A DNA stretch of 48,060 bases from Candidatus Pacearchaeota archaeon CG11_big_fil_rev_8_21_14_0_20_30_13 (GTDB taxonomy: Archaea; Nanobdellota; Nanobdellia; Pacearchaeales; GW2011-AR1), in assembly GCA_002762735.1 (NCBI GenBank), contig PCVV01000009.1, positions 1-48,060 on the forward strand, written 5' to 3'. The notes below the pieces were generated by a model. That model saw nothing but the letters and a program-made list of their open reading frames with translations, did no database searches and had not been told where the DNA came from. The position numbers were made by a program, and so were the translations under genes. Position 1 is the first letter of the stretch. Each line of letters starts with the position of its first letter. Of the stretch, positions 13,853 to 21,661 are shown piece by piece.

Positions 13853-14478
13853 CTTATTTTTTTTATTTTATCTAACAAGTCATTTTTTTTAATTTTAGAA
13901 GTGTGAGTTTTTCCAAATCTTACAAGGATAGGATTTATTTCACTCCAAATTTTTTTAGGAAAAAGTTCTTTCAGAGATTCTTCAACTATCTCAGGTTTTT
14001 TTGAATTAACCCATTTAAGATAATTAGAAATATAATTTACATGGGTGTCTACCCCAATTGCGTCGTGATTAAACTCAGATAAAAAAACGTTTGCAGTTTT
14101 TCTTCCAACTCCAGGTAAAGAGATGAGTTCTTCAAAATTTTTTGGAACTTTTGAATCAAATCTTTTTATAATTTCTTTTGTACAATTGAGGATATTCTTA
14201 GATTTATTATGATAAAAATTGATGGGGTTGATTAGTTTTTCAATTTTTTTTAGTTTTGCCTTAGAAAGTTTTTCAACATTAGGAAAATTCTCAAAAAGAT
14301 TTTTACAAACTTTTATTGTTATCTCATCTCTAGTTCTTGCAGAAAGAATAATTGAAATTAAGGTCTGAAAAGGAGTCTCCCATCTTTCCCCCGCAAGTCT
14401 TATTAGGGGAATTTCGTTTTTCAAGGCTTCAAGTTGTTTAAGTGCTCTTTTTTCTGAAATTTTATTTATCTTCATCAT
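13849..14478 (-). CDS. nth: Endonuclease III-type DNA glycosylase lacking the Fe-S cluster
   Basis: Removes damaged pyrimidines and nicks the abasic site. The catalytic region is SLPGVGRKTANVFLSE followed by AIGVDTHVNYI, with the Lys and Asp of the HhH-GPD family. The usual four C-terminal cysteines that hold the 4Fe-4S cluster are missing: the tail is HTSKIKKNDLLDKIKKIR. The start is placed at the ATG-ATG pair (14478/14475) rather than 14514, which limits overlap with the upstream 80-residue gene to 17 bases. Overlaps ogg by 4 bases. Confidence 0.88.
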   Translation of the reverse strand: MMKINKISEKRALKQLEALKNEIPLIRLAGERWETPFQTLISIILSARTRDEITIKVCKNLFENFPNVEKLSKAKLKKIEKLINPINFYHNKSKNILNCTKEIIKRFDSKVPKNFEELISLPGVGRKTANVFLSEFNHDAIGVDTHVNYISNYLKWVNSKKPEIVEESLKELFPKKIWSEINPILVRFGKTHTSKIKKNDLLDKIKKIR

Positions 14479-14704
14479 CAAATTTTTTGATTGAAATTTT
14501 GAAAAGAGGATCAAGATATTTCATCACTTCTGCAAGAGATTTTTCACGTTTAATTTCTTCTTTTTTTCTTTTATTCAAAATGGCACATAAGAGTTGAATA
14601 AAATATTTAGGGTTAGAAGTTTCACCAATCACAACGACTTCTATCTCCTCTTTTTCATTATACTTTTTTTCAGTCTCATAAGAAGATTCATTCCTGGGTT
14701 TCAT
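14462..14704 (-). CDS. Hypothetical protein, 80 residues
   Basis: A small acidic and basic protein (EEIEVVVIGETSNPKYFIQ then LCAILNKRKKEEIKREK) with no recognised domain. It is the first gene of the nth-ogg run and its end overlaps the start of nth. A TATA-like AATTATAT lies in the shared spacer with the divergent AlkD-like gene. Function unknown. Confidence 0.55.
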   Translation of the reverse strand: MKPRNESSYETEKKYNEKEEIEVVVIGETSNPKYFIQLLCAILNKRKKEEIKREKSLAEVMKYLDPLFKISIKKFDDEDK

Positions 14705-14752
14705 AAGAAATTCAATAAATAATTATATAAAAACCCTTTTATTCGTTTTTTG

Positions 14753-15448
14753 ATGTTACAAAAATTAACTAAAGAAATTCAAAAAAGTTATTCTAAAGAA
14801 AGGGCAGAACATTCCAAAAGATTTTTCAAAACAGGAGTTGGAGAATACGGAGAAGGAGATATTTTCTTAGGTTTAAGTGTTCCGGAACAGAGAGTTTTAG
14901 CCAAAAAATACTCTAATCTTTCAATGCCCCAAATTCAAAAACTATTGGATTCAGAAATACATGAATATCGGCTGATTGCAGGGTTAATTCTAATAAAAAA
15001 ATTTGAAAAAGATCCAGAGGTAATCTTTAATTTCTACATAAAAAATGCTAGAAGGTTTAACAATTGGGATTTAGTTGATTTAACTGCTCCGCGAATTGTT
15101 GGAAATTTTCTTAAAGATAAAAACAAAAAAATTATCTATGATCTTGCGAGATCTAAAAATATTTGGGAAAAAAGAATTGCAATTGTTTCGACATTATATT
15201 TTATTGTAAAAGAAAACAATTTTTCAGATACTCTTAAGATTTCAGAAATTATTTTGGGAGATTCACACGACTTAATTCACAAGGCTGTAGGATGGATGTT
15301 AAGAGAAGTTGGAAAACGAAATGTTGAAGTATTAAAAGATTTTTTGAAAATAAATTACAAAAAGATTCCAAGAACTGCTCTTAGGTATGCAATTGAAAAA
15401 TTCCCAGAAGCTCAAAGAAAAAAATTCTTAAAGGGCAATTTTAATTAA
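14753..15448 (+). CDS. DNA alkylation repair protein, AlkD family
   Basis: AlkD-type glycosylases remove positively charged alkylated bases using a HEAT-like helical repeat fold. The 231 residues match the family length and show its pattern: GEGDIFLGLSVPEQRVLAKK, SEIHEYRLIAGLILIKKF, RRFNNWDLVDLTAPRIVG (the active-site Trp-Asp) and HKAVGWMLREVGKRN. ATG at 14753 is preferred over TTG at 14750 because a TATA box (14723-14733) lies about 25 bases upstream, giving a leaderless mRNA. With ogg and nth it makes a base-excision repair cluster. Confidence 0.9.
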   Translation: MLQKLTKEIQKSYSKERAEHSKRFFKTGVGEYGEGDIFLGLSVPEQRVLAKKYSNLSMPQIQKLLDSEIHEYRLIAGLILIKKFEKDPEVIFNFYIKNARRFNNWDLVDLTAPRIVGNFLKDKNKKIIYDLARSKNIWEKRIAIVSTLYFIVKENNFSDTLKISEIILGDSHDLIHKAVGWMLREVGKRNVEVLKDFLKINYKKIPRTALRYAIEKFPEAQRKKFLKGNFN

Positions 15449-16304
15449 ATATATTTTTTTCTTTTTTTGATAAATCCTCCGTGAAATTCTAATATGTTTT
15501 GTTCAATAATTAATGCTGATTGGTCGACGGACAAAATTGTATCTTTTATTTTTACAATTTCAAGTCGAGTAATTAATGTAAATAAGATTTCAATTTTTCT
15601 GTTTTCAGATAAATGTCCTTTTTCTCCCAAGTAAACTGTAATTCCTTTATTCAAATCTTGAATTAAAATTCGCCGTATTTCACTACTTTTGTCTGAAATG
15701 ATCGTAAGACCTCGATATTCTTCGAGCCCCTGTGAAACAAAATCAACAGTTTTTGATGCAATAATGTAAGTTAAAATTTAATAAAGTGCGGTTTCAATTT
15801 CCAAAAAGAACGTAGCAACACTAAATATTATAATATTTAATCCAAAAATTATTTCCCTCATCGATAAACCAATTTTTTTGTTTAAGTAAATTGATAAAAT
15901 TTCAGTTCCGTCAAGCATACTTCCTCCTCGAGCAGACAAGCCAATTCCAGTACCAATAAAAAATCCTCCAAAAATTGCAACTAAAAGTTTATCTTGTGTA
16001 ATTATGGGAAACTCTATAAGTCTCAAAATTATAACCAAAATGAAAATTCCACTGACCATTTTTACTGTAAATTGTTTTCCTATTTGCTGTTTTGCAAGAA
16101 AGAAAAAAGGTACATTTAAAATAAAAATTAAAACGTCCAAAGTAATAGGCGTTAAAAAACTAATTAAAAGAGAAATTCCTGTCACTCCACCGTTGATAAA
16201 TCCATTTGGGATTAAAAAACTCTTTATACCAAAGGCAACAAAAATAATTCCCGCAAAAGTGTAATGTACTCTTTTAGATAATTATACTTCTTTTTTAATC
16301 CCAT
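15445..16304 (-). pseudogene. YitT-family (DUF2179) membrane protein, interrupted by a stop and a frameshift
   Basis: Three pieces join into one YitT-like protein of about 285 residues. The membrane part (15778-16284) includes FLIPNGFINGGVTGISLLIS and later helices up to FFLEIETALY. An in-frame TAA (15778-15780) follows, and the frame continues at once with ILTYIIASKTVDFVSQGLEE and the C-terminal DUF2179 domain (TIISDKSSEIRR, EFHGGFIKKR), ending at 15445. At the 5' end the membrane frame has no start codon; an ATG at 16304 (MGLKKKYNYLKEY) is in another frame, so a frameshift lies between about 16225 and 16284. Two lesions suggest a real pseudogene. The 3' end overlaps the AlkD-like gene by 4 bases. 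Confidence 0.8.
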
Positions 16305-16340
16305 AAAAAAATAAAAACGTACTTACTTAAAACTTTTTTG

Positions 16341-16541
16341 TTACTCAAAGAATATTAAACTATACATAACTAAAATTCCTAAAATAAAAGTAATAAATTA
16401 TAAAATAGATTTGGAAATTTTTGTTTCTTTCTTTAATTCAGGAATAAGGTCATTTGCAGTAATATACAAAAATCCTCCTGCTGCAAATGAAATTAAAAAT
16501 CCACTTATGTTTTCCATAATAAAAAAAGATTTTAAGGATTT
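16341..16541 (-). pseudogene. Remnant of a ZIP-family metal transporter
   Basis: The frame reads SFFIMENISGF, then LISFAAGGFLYITANDLIPE, which matches the ZIP signature helix (FAAGGFLYIA..DLIPELH). An in-frame TAA at 16398-16400 is followed by FITFILGILVMYSLIFFE, a good match to the final ZIP helix, ending in TAA at 16341. Upstream transmembrane helices are absent. It lies directly behind the YhbY-like gene and before the YitT pseudogene. ATG at 16517 would give a 39-residue product, probably non-functional. Confidence 0.7.
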
Positions 16542-16549
16542 TTATACAA

Positions 16550-16813
16550 TTATATTTCTGGAAAGATCTTTTCCTCGCGGGGTTTACGCCACTTTTTTAG
16601 AACAATCTTGAAACCGATTACTTTAGCAGTATAATATTCTCCTAGTTCTTCTAATAATTTGTCTGCAAGAATCTTTACATCTCCCTTATTCTCTCTTGCA
16701 GAACGCAGAACTGAAATTTTTAGAGTTCTTACTTTTTGAAAGTGAGTTTTCAAAGTTGAAAGAAAATTTTCGGTAATTCCATTCTTCCCTAATTGTATTT
16801 CACTTATTGCCAT
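16550..16813 (-). CDS. YhbY/CRM-domain RNA-binding protein
   Basis: The 87 residues form one CRM (YhbY) domain: IQLGKNGITENFLSTLKTHF matches the conserved start (IGKNGLTEG...), followed by LKISVLRSARENKG and the last strand YTAKVIGFKIVLKKWRK. Such proteins bind pre-ribosomal particles or structured RNA. Its full length is normal for the stand-alone form. It precedes the ZIP remnant on the same strand. Confidence 0.85.
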   Translation of the reverse strand: MAISEIQLGKNGITENFLSTLKTHFQKVRTLKISVLRSARENKGDVKILADKLLEELGEYYTAKVIGFKIVLKKWRKPREEKIFPEI

Positions 16814-16913
16814 TTGTTTTTTAAGAATTTTGATTTTATAAATTAGAGGAATTATGTTTCAACGAAGAATATGAGAAAAGTGTCCATTTAGAATGAGAAA
16901 TGTTTAATTAAAT

Positions 16914-17211
16914 TTAAATAAGATATCTTATGTTAGGATCTTTTATCCTTTCAATTTCAATTAAATTCCAATAAATCTCATTCTCTCTCTTTTCAAATTT
17001 ATCTGGAATAAAAAATCTTCCATTATACTTTTTTTTGTTTTCAAAATATTTTACTTGTTGGGACTTAATCTCTAAAAGTTTAGTTCCCTCTGAACTCAAG
17101 ATACAACCATCTTTTTCAATATGCTTTAAAATTTCAGCAGTTTTTTTTTTCAATTTCAACTAAAATTTTCTCTAATTTTTCTAGTTCTTTATCTCGTAAT
17201 TTTTTTCTCAT
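16914..17211 (-). CDS. Hypothetical protein whose frame breaks at an A10 run
   Basis: ATG at 17211 (MRKKLRDKELEKLEKILVEI) is preceded by a TATA-like TTTATAGA about 28 bases upstream but stops after 25 codons. The bulk of the coding sequence (TAEILKHIEKDGC onwards to 16914) is in another frame with only a TTG start. The switch falls at ten consecutive A residues (minus strand; 17141-17150); nine A would join both parts into a protein of about 98 residues. This could be transcriptional slippage, a sequencing error or decay. The C-terminal part (YNGRFFIPDKFEKRENEIYW) matches nothing I know. Confidence 0.5.
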
Positions 17212-17278
17212 AGAAGATATTCGCACATTGTATCTATAAATATTTCTATATTGTTCTCATTTAAGAGTTACAAAAAAG

Positions 17279-17349
17279 TGCGCCAGCCGGGAATCGAACC
17301 CGGATCACAAGCTTGGGAAGCTCGTATTCTACCATTAGACCACTAACGC
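17279..17349 (-). tRNA. tRNA-Gly (anticodon CCC)
   Basis: On the minus strand GCGTTAG pairs with CTGGCGC to make the acceptor stem, with A as the discriminator. The anticodon arm is CGAGC-TTCCCAA-GCTTG, giving anticodon CCC. The T-arm holds GGTTCGATTCC. About 71 bases; CCA is not encoded and no intron is seen. Confidence 0.93.
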
Positions 17350-17374
17350 TTGGATCTATCAGAGTTTCTCAATC

Positions 17375-17731
17375 TTAAAATATCTTTTTTTTTATGAGGA
17401 TTTCTTCTGGATTGCTCTTCAATTTCCAAGAACCACTTTTCATCCAAAAACTTTTTTTAACATTTTGTCCAATAAAAACGTGCAATTTGATATCTCTTTT
17501 GTTATCTCTCCAATCCTGACTTTTACTTGCACAAAAAATTCCTGCTTCGTAAATTTCATCTTTTGATGGATTTAATCTTTCAATAACACAAAAAGGACTT
17601 CCAGGAGCAACTGTGTGCAGAATAGTATTTTCTTTTCCTTTAAAGCTATTTACAAGCTCATCATTATTTTCAGAATTCTTTCCTAGAAAGATTTTTGTTC
17701 CATTCGAAAGTACAAATTCACGAGGTTCCAT
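17375..17731 (-). CDS. Stand-alone NFACT-R (DUF814) domain protein
   Basis: NFACT-R is normally the C-terminal domain of RqcH/NEMF ribosome quality-control factors. These 118 residues cover that domain alone: FVLSNGTKIFLGKNSENND at the start, LHTVAPGSPFCVIERLNPSK, then KLHVFIGQNVKKSFWMKSG. There is no NFACT-N domain or coiled coil. Single-domain forms are known, and their role is unclear. It follows the Nudix gene by 20 bases on the same strand, so it may be the last gene of the HIT-DUF5654-Nudix run. Confidence 0.8.
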   Translation of the reverse strand: MEPREFVLSNGTKIFLGKNSENNDELVNSFKGKENTILHTVAPGSPFCVIERLNPSKDEIYEAGIFCASKSQDWRDNKRDIKLHVFIGQNVKKSFWMKSGSWKLKSNPEEILIKKKIF

Positions 17732-17751
17732 ATCATCAAAAAGAAGCAGGT

Positions 17752-18204
17752 TTACTTAAATTTATCTATAACCCAATCATTAACTATCTTCAAAGATTCT
17801 TTTTTCTCTTGATAAGTTAATTTTTTCATTGCTTCTGAATAGGTCATCCATTTATACTCTGAATGTTCTTTTGAATCTAAAACAATTTTCTTTTTCTCTA
17901 ATTTTATCTCTGCAGAAAAAAGTGTAAAAGTCTGTCCAAAATAATCAACTCTATCGTTAAACATTTTGGGATAAAGGTATGAACCATGGTAAGAATGTTT
18001 TTTCAAATTAAAAACCTCAAGCCCCGTTTCTTCTTTTGATTCTCTTTTTGCTGCACATCTTTTAGTTTCAAACCATTCAATTCCCCCTTTTGGAAATTCC
18101 CATCCCTTCCAATGAAGTTTTCTTTTAAGCATTAAATAAATTGGTTTATTTTTTTCAAAAGAATAAATTACAATAAAAACTGCTTTTCTAAGTTTTTTTT
18201 TCAT
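17752..18204 (-). CDS. Nudix hydrolase
   Basis: The Nudix box runs GGIEWFETKRCAAKRESKEE and then TGLEV, matching GX5EX7REUXEEXGU in full. The N-terminal strand (KAVFIVIYSFEKNKPIYLML) and the lysine/tryptophan stretch LHWKGWEFPKGG precede it, as in diadenosine polyphosphate hydrolases. The likely role is clearing nucleoside di- or polyphosphates; the exact substrate is unknown. It overlaps the DUF5654 gene by 4 bases. Confidence 0.9.
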   Translation of the reverse strand: MKKKLRKAVFIVIYSFEKNKPIYLMLKRKLHWKGWEFPKGGIEWFETKRCAAKRESKEETGLEVFNLKKHSYHGSYLYPKMFNDRVDYFGQTFTLFSAEIKLEKKKIVLDSKEHSEYKWMTYSEAMKKLTYQEKKESLKIVNDWVIDKFK

Positions 18205-18458
18205 TTCTTCACTTCTTCAACTTCTTTTTTTGAGAAAATTTTAGTGGCAAGAATAATTCCTAACACGGAAATGATTGTGACAATGAAAGTTGAAACCAAT
18301 TGACCCTGAAGAGGAGAATAAGAAGAAAGTTTACTAACAAATTTTGTAATGAGGTCCTTCCACGAAAGAGCAATCAAAAAACCAAAAGCTGCAACAATTG
18401 CTGTATTAGTTGATCTATTAAATTCTTCTCTAAATTTTGAAATTACTTTTTTTACCAT
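18201..18458 (-). CDS. Small two-helix membrane protein (DUF5654-like)
   Basis: The 85 residues have two hydrophobic segments: NTAIVAAFGFLIALSWKDLI (about 18-37) and a C-terminal one in STFIVTIISVLGIILATKIF. A basic N-terminus and a KKEVEEVKK tail follow the plan of archaeal DUF5654 proteins, whose role is unknown. It lies between the HIT and Nudix genes with no gaps, so all three are probably expressed together. Confidence 0.65.
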   Translation of the reverse strand: MVKKVISKFREEFNRSTNTAIVAAFGFLIALSWKDLITKFVSKLSSYSPLQGQLVSTFIVTIISVLGIILATKIFSKKEVEEVKK

Positions 18459-18887
18459 TTAAAAATTTTTAACTTCATTTACTTTTTTTATAAGTTCACC
18501 TTCCCTTAAAAATTTTCGTTTATCTTTTATCTCTTTTGTCTTTTTCCTCTTTGGAACTAAATGAAAATGCGCGTGAGGGATAGTCTTTCCTGCAGAAATC
18601 AAATCTCCTTCTTTATATTGCATTTGAACTGCTGGATACTTTTTTTCTAAAAGTTTTATTCCGGATAACATCAAATCAAAAATTTCTTTTTTCTCATTTC
18701 CAGTAAGATTATTCAAACTTAGAATGTGCCGTTTTGGAATGACTAAAAGATGATTTTTTACATATGGTGCTCTTGCTAGAGTAATGTATGCAGATTCATT
18801 TTCTATTATGCGAAATTCTGAATTTGAATTACAAAATGGACAAAAATCTTTTTTTCTAAAATTTTTTAAAATTTTTTGATAAAACAT
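18459..18887 (-). CDS. HIT-family nucleotide hydrolase/transferase
   Basis: The 142 residues end their catalytic region with PHAHFHLVPKRK, the HxHxHxx histidine triad. An N-terminal CPFC pair suggests a zinc site, common in the Hint and GalT-like branches. The segment ARAPYVKNHLLVIPKRHI is the substrate-side strand pair of the family. It is the first gene of a run with DUF5654 and Nudix, 37 bases from the RuBisCO stop. HIT proteins hydrolyse or transfer nucleoside monophosphate groups. Confidence 0.9.
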   Translation of the reverse strand: MFYQKILKNFRKKDFCPFCNSNSEFRIIENESAYITLARAPYVKNHLLVIPKRHILSLNNLTGNEKKEIFDLMLSGIKLLEKKYPAVQMQYKEGDLISAGKTIPHAHFHLVPKRKKTKEIKDKRKFLREGELIKKVNEVKNF

Positions 18888-18924
18888 AATCTTCTTTGTT
18901 AAAAGAAGTTTAAAAATTTAATTT

Positions 18925-20382
18925 TTAAGCTTGATCTACTTTTTGTTTCTTTTTAAAAAAAAATTCAATTGCTCTTGCTAATTCCTTATGAGTTTTTGCA
19001 TATTTTTCTATTGGAATCTTTTTTTCATATGCTTCTAAAGACTGAACAAGTGCTGTTGCTCCTGCCTTTGTTCCATCTGGATGTGCATGACACCCTGCTC
19101 CCATTGTGGTAATAAAATCAACAGTTCCAGCAACTTCAATAAATTTTTTTAATAAAGTAGGATTTAACCCTCCAGAAATTATTGGAGCACATTTTTTAAT
19201 TCCTCTCCAAGAATCGTCTTCTAAAATTAGGTGATGAATTGAATCTTCCTGCACCATCTTTAAAATTTCTTTGCCATTTGCTTGAATCTTTGACCAAGAT
19301 TGATTAAAGAAATGACCTTTAGCTAAAAGTTTTAAAATTCCATCTGCTGCAGTTATATCTTCCTCTGGACTTCCTTTCATCTTTCCAACTCCAGCAGTTC
19401 CAGTATGAATTCCTGAAGCTCCTGCAAGTCTTGCAAATTTTGATAAAACTAAAACGGAAAATCCAATTGGATTCTCTGGTCTTGTGAATGCACCATGAGC
19501 CGCTCTGTGAAAGTGAATAAAAACATCTGGGTATCTTCTCCTCAAGGTCTGAACTGCCATCCACCCTGCAGTAATTCCATCAATCAAAAAAGCATAACTT
19601 CCTGGTTCAAAACCCGCTTCCCTAATCATCTCACATCTTTTAATCATTGTATCAAAATCTGAAGCGGAAACATTAAATGAATGAACTTTCTTTTTTCCAG
19701 TAACTTTTACTGCTTTATCCATTGCCTCTTTAACATGCTTTACCATTTTGTCATATGGACAAAAATCTTGATTTGCCTGAGGTTCATCATTTTTAACAAA
19801 ATCTCCTCCTCCAGTCCAAAACTCATAACAAACTTCTGCATATTCAGCTGAGGTTAACCCCATTTTCGGTTTTATAATTGTTCCAAGCACCGGCCTATTT
19901 TTTATTCCTAAATATTTTTTCATGTCATCCAAAGTATAACTTGGACCATCATATTGTTCAAGCATCGCTGAAGGAAACCAAATATCAATTAACTTTAGAG
20001 CCGAAACTTGCTTCATTCCGAGAACATTTCCTACAACATAAGTTAAAATATTTTGAATATTTCCCCCTCGATCAAAAAGCCTCCAAGGATAAGCAATCCA
20101 AACTAAATTTCGCTTTTCATCAAATTGATAAACCAAGGCATTCATTTTTTTAGAAAAAGATGTTTCAGTTTGCACCAAAAAATTTGTCCCTGTTGAAGAT
20201 TCTGCAGCAATTTCACAGGCTGCCTGTAAAATATTTAGCCCTTTCTCAGGAACCATATGAAAAACTGCAAGCATATATTCCCCGTTTCGGAATTCTTTAA
20301 AATTTAAATTTATGTAAGAAACCTGATGAGAATTAAGTGAATATGCTTTTTCAACATTCTTTTCTACTCTTTTAATCACCAT
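18925..20382 (-). CDS. rbcL: Ribulose-1,5-bisphosphate carboxylase large subunit, form II/III-like
   Basis: Fixes CO2 onto ribulose-1,5-bisphosphate; in archaea it usually serves AMP salvage. The 485 residues keep all key sites: KPKMGL (Lys171, Lys173), GGGDFVKNDEPQANQDF (Lys197 to be carbamylated, Asp199 and Glu200 for magnesium), FHRAAHGAFTR (His291, Arg293), loop 6 GVGKMKG (Lys334) and ISGGLNP (Ser403). KNDEPQ is typical of forms II and II/III rather than form I or III. The stretch between loop 6 and ISGG is about 24 residues longer than in plant enzymes, as in the form II/III insertion. AGGAGGG lies a few bases before the ATG. Confidence 0.95.
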   Translation of the reverse strand: MVIKRVEKNVEKAYSLNSHQVSYINLNFKEFRNGEYMLAVFHMVPEKGLNILQAACEIAAESSTGTNFLVQTETSFSKKMNALVYQFDEKRNLVWIAYPWRLFDRGGNIQNILTYVVGNVLGMKQVSALKLIDIWFPSAMLEQYDGPSYTLDDMKKYLGIKNRPVLGTIIKPKMGLTSAEYAEVCYEFWTGGGDFVKNDEPQANQDFCPYDKMVKHVKEAMDKAVKVTGKKKVHSFNVSASDFDTMIKRCEMIREAGFEPGSYAFLIDGITAGWMAVQTLRRRYPDVFIHFHRAAHGAFTRPENPIGFSVLVLSKFARLAGASGIHTGTAGVGKMKGSPEEDITAADGILKLLAKGHFFNQSWSKIQANGKEILKMVQEDSIHHLILEDDSWRGIKKCAPIISGGLNPTLLKKFIEVAGTVDFITTMGAGCHAHPDGTKAGATALVQSLEAYEKKIPIEKYAKTHKELARAIEFFFKKKQKVDQA

Positions 20383-20385
20383 TTT

Positions 20386-20392
20386 CCCTCCT
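20386..20392 (-). promoter_or_regulatory. rbcL: Shine-Dalgarno site of the RuBisCO gene
   Basis: AGGAGGG on the minus strand lies 3 bases before the ATG at 20382. Many genes here look leaderless, so a strong ribosome-binding site suggests the mRNA has a short leader. A TATA-like GATATTTAAAG (about 20410-20420) overlaps the stop of the upstream gene. Confidence 0.6.
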
Positions 20393-20412
20393 AAATCAAA
20401 ATGAAATTTTCT

Positions 20413-21579
20413 TTAAATATCTTTAGTTTGCTCGACAAATTTTAACTGATACTTTCGGTAGTTTGTGAAGAATTTTAAAGACCAATCAATCAAATATGAA
20501 ATTCCAAATAAACAAATCAAGAAAATTGCAACACTTTTATCAATGGATGGAATCGCATTAGGACTTGCTAATCTTACTACTCCTGCGATTGCTCCGATAC
20601 TTGTTAATAGCTGAATTGATTTTATTCCGCTTACTGCGGTTTTTGTTTTTATTTCATTAATCATTTGTATTGCAGAATCAACATAATCTAAAGTCATTTT
20701 CCAAATTTCTTTTATATATTCTAGGCTATTGAACAAATCTTCATACTTATATTGAAAAAGAGAAACCAATTCTTCTTCCACTTTTAAATACTTAGACAAA
20801 GAAGATCTCGTTTTGGCATAGACTGACATTTGATTAATTCTGTTTGAAATTAATCTGATTGTCTTTTGATAACTGTCCAACTTTAAACGATATTCATCTG
20901 CATCTTTACCTCTAATTTGCTTTTTCTCTTTTATCTGAGAAATTTCTTCCCAAATATTTCTATGAATGTTTAGATATCTATGCAATTGCCATTTAAACTC
21001 TCTGAAAAATATTTGCATTTCTACCAAAGAATCTAAATCTTCTTTTTTCCTTGTTGAAATAAAGACTAAAATAAACTTTTTTGTTTTTATTACTCTTGCT
21101 TTTTTGGAAAGAATATCTGAGTATATCTTTCCATAAAGAGATTCATTAACTTTTTCCTTGCCAGGGCTTTTTGAAAGTTCTCCAATCACAACAGGATGGT
21201 CATCTTTGAGATTAGAAAGAATTTTTGGAGTCGGAGCACCCAATGAAAAAAGATAATCTATTGCAGGTTTCCAATTTTTTTCAAAATAATCTTTTAACTT
21301 TTGAGAATCTTCTTCAATTGTATCTGATAAGATTTCAAAGAGATAAAGTCCATCTTCATAGTATTTTATTTTTATTTTAGAATTAGTTATAACCTCTATA
21401 TACTCCAAATAATCTGAAACCCTTTTAACGGATTTTATATCTAATTGGAAAAGATTAGCTTCTAATGATTCTTTTGATAAATCCAAATTTGAAGTGCCTT
21501 GAGACAAGAATTGATAAACTTCAGTTAAATGTAAAGTAGTTCTTTGATACCATCCACCAAAAGTTAGTTTTTTCATCAT
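20413..21579 (-). CDS. Uncharacterised helical membrane protein with CorA-like topology
   Basis: The 388-residue protein begins with a mixed soluble domain (about 1-190), continues with long helices rich in charged residues (about 190-300, including RLISNRINQMSVYAKTR and EYIKEIWKMTLDYVDSAI) and ends with two membrane helices (LLTSIGAIAGVVRLA and SVAIFLICLFGISYLI) before a basic tail. Soluble domain, long helix, two C-terminal helices is the CorA plan, but the GMN motif is absent. A GAGGTG site precedes the ATG. It lies directly upstream of the RuBisCO gene. Function unknown. Confidence 0.6.
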   Translation of the reverse strand: MMKKLTFGGWYQRTTLHLTEVYQFLSQGTSNLDLSKESLEANLFQLDIKSVKRVSDYLEYIEVITNSKIKIKYYEDGLYLFEILSDTIEEDSQKLKDYFEKNWKPAIDYLFSLGAPTPKILSNLKDDHPVVIGELSKSPGKEKVNESLYGKIYSDILSKKARVIKTKKFILVFISTRKKEDLDSLVEMQIFFREFKWQLHRYLNIHRNIWEEISQIKEKKQIRGKDADEYRLKLDSYQKTIRLISNRINQMSVYAKTRSSLSKYLKVEEELVSLFQYKYEDLFNSLEYIKEIWKMTLDYVDSAIQMINEIKTKTAVSGIKSIQLLTSIGAIAGVVRLASPNAIPSIDKSVAIFLICLFGISYLIDWSLKFFTNYRKYQLKFVEQTKDI

Positions 21580-21661
21580 TCACCTCTAAAAGAATGAAAG
21601 ATTTAATTGTTTAAATGGTTTGCGCAATCAATTAGTTTTAGAAAAATGATGGAATAAAAGT

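Noticed and set aside
15778..15780. YitT stop as programmed readthrough
   Set aside because: A second lesion at the 5' end of the same gene makes decay more likely.
16304..16813. Plus-strand frame at 16411-16611 as a gene
   Set aside because: It lies opposite the ZIP remnant and the YhbY-like gene and has no recognisable domain.
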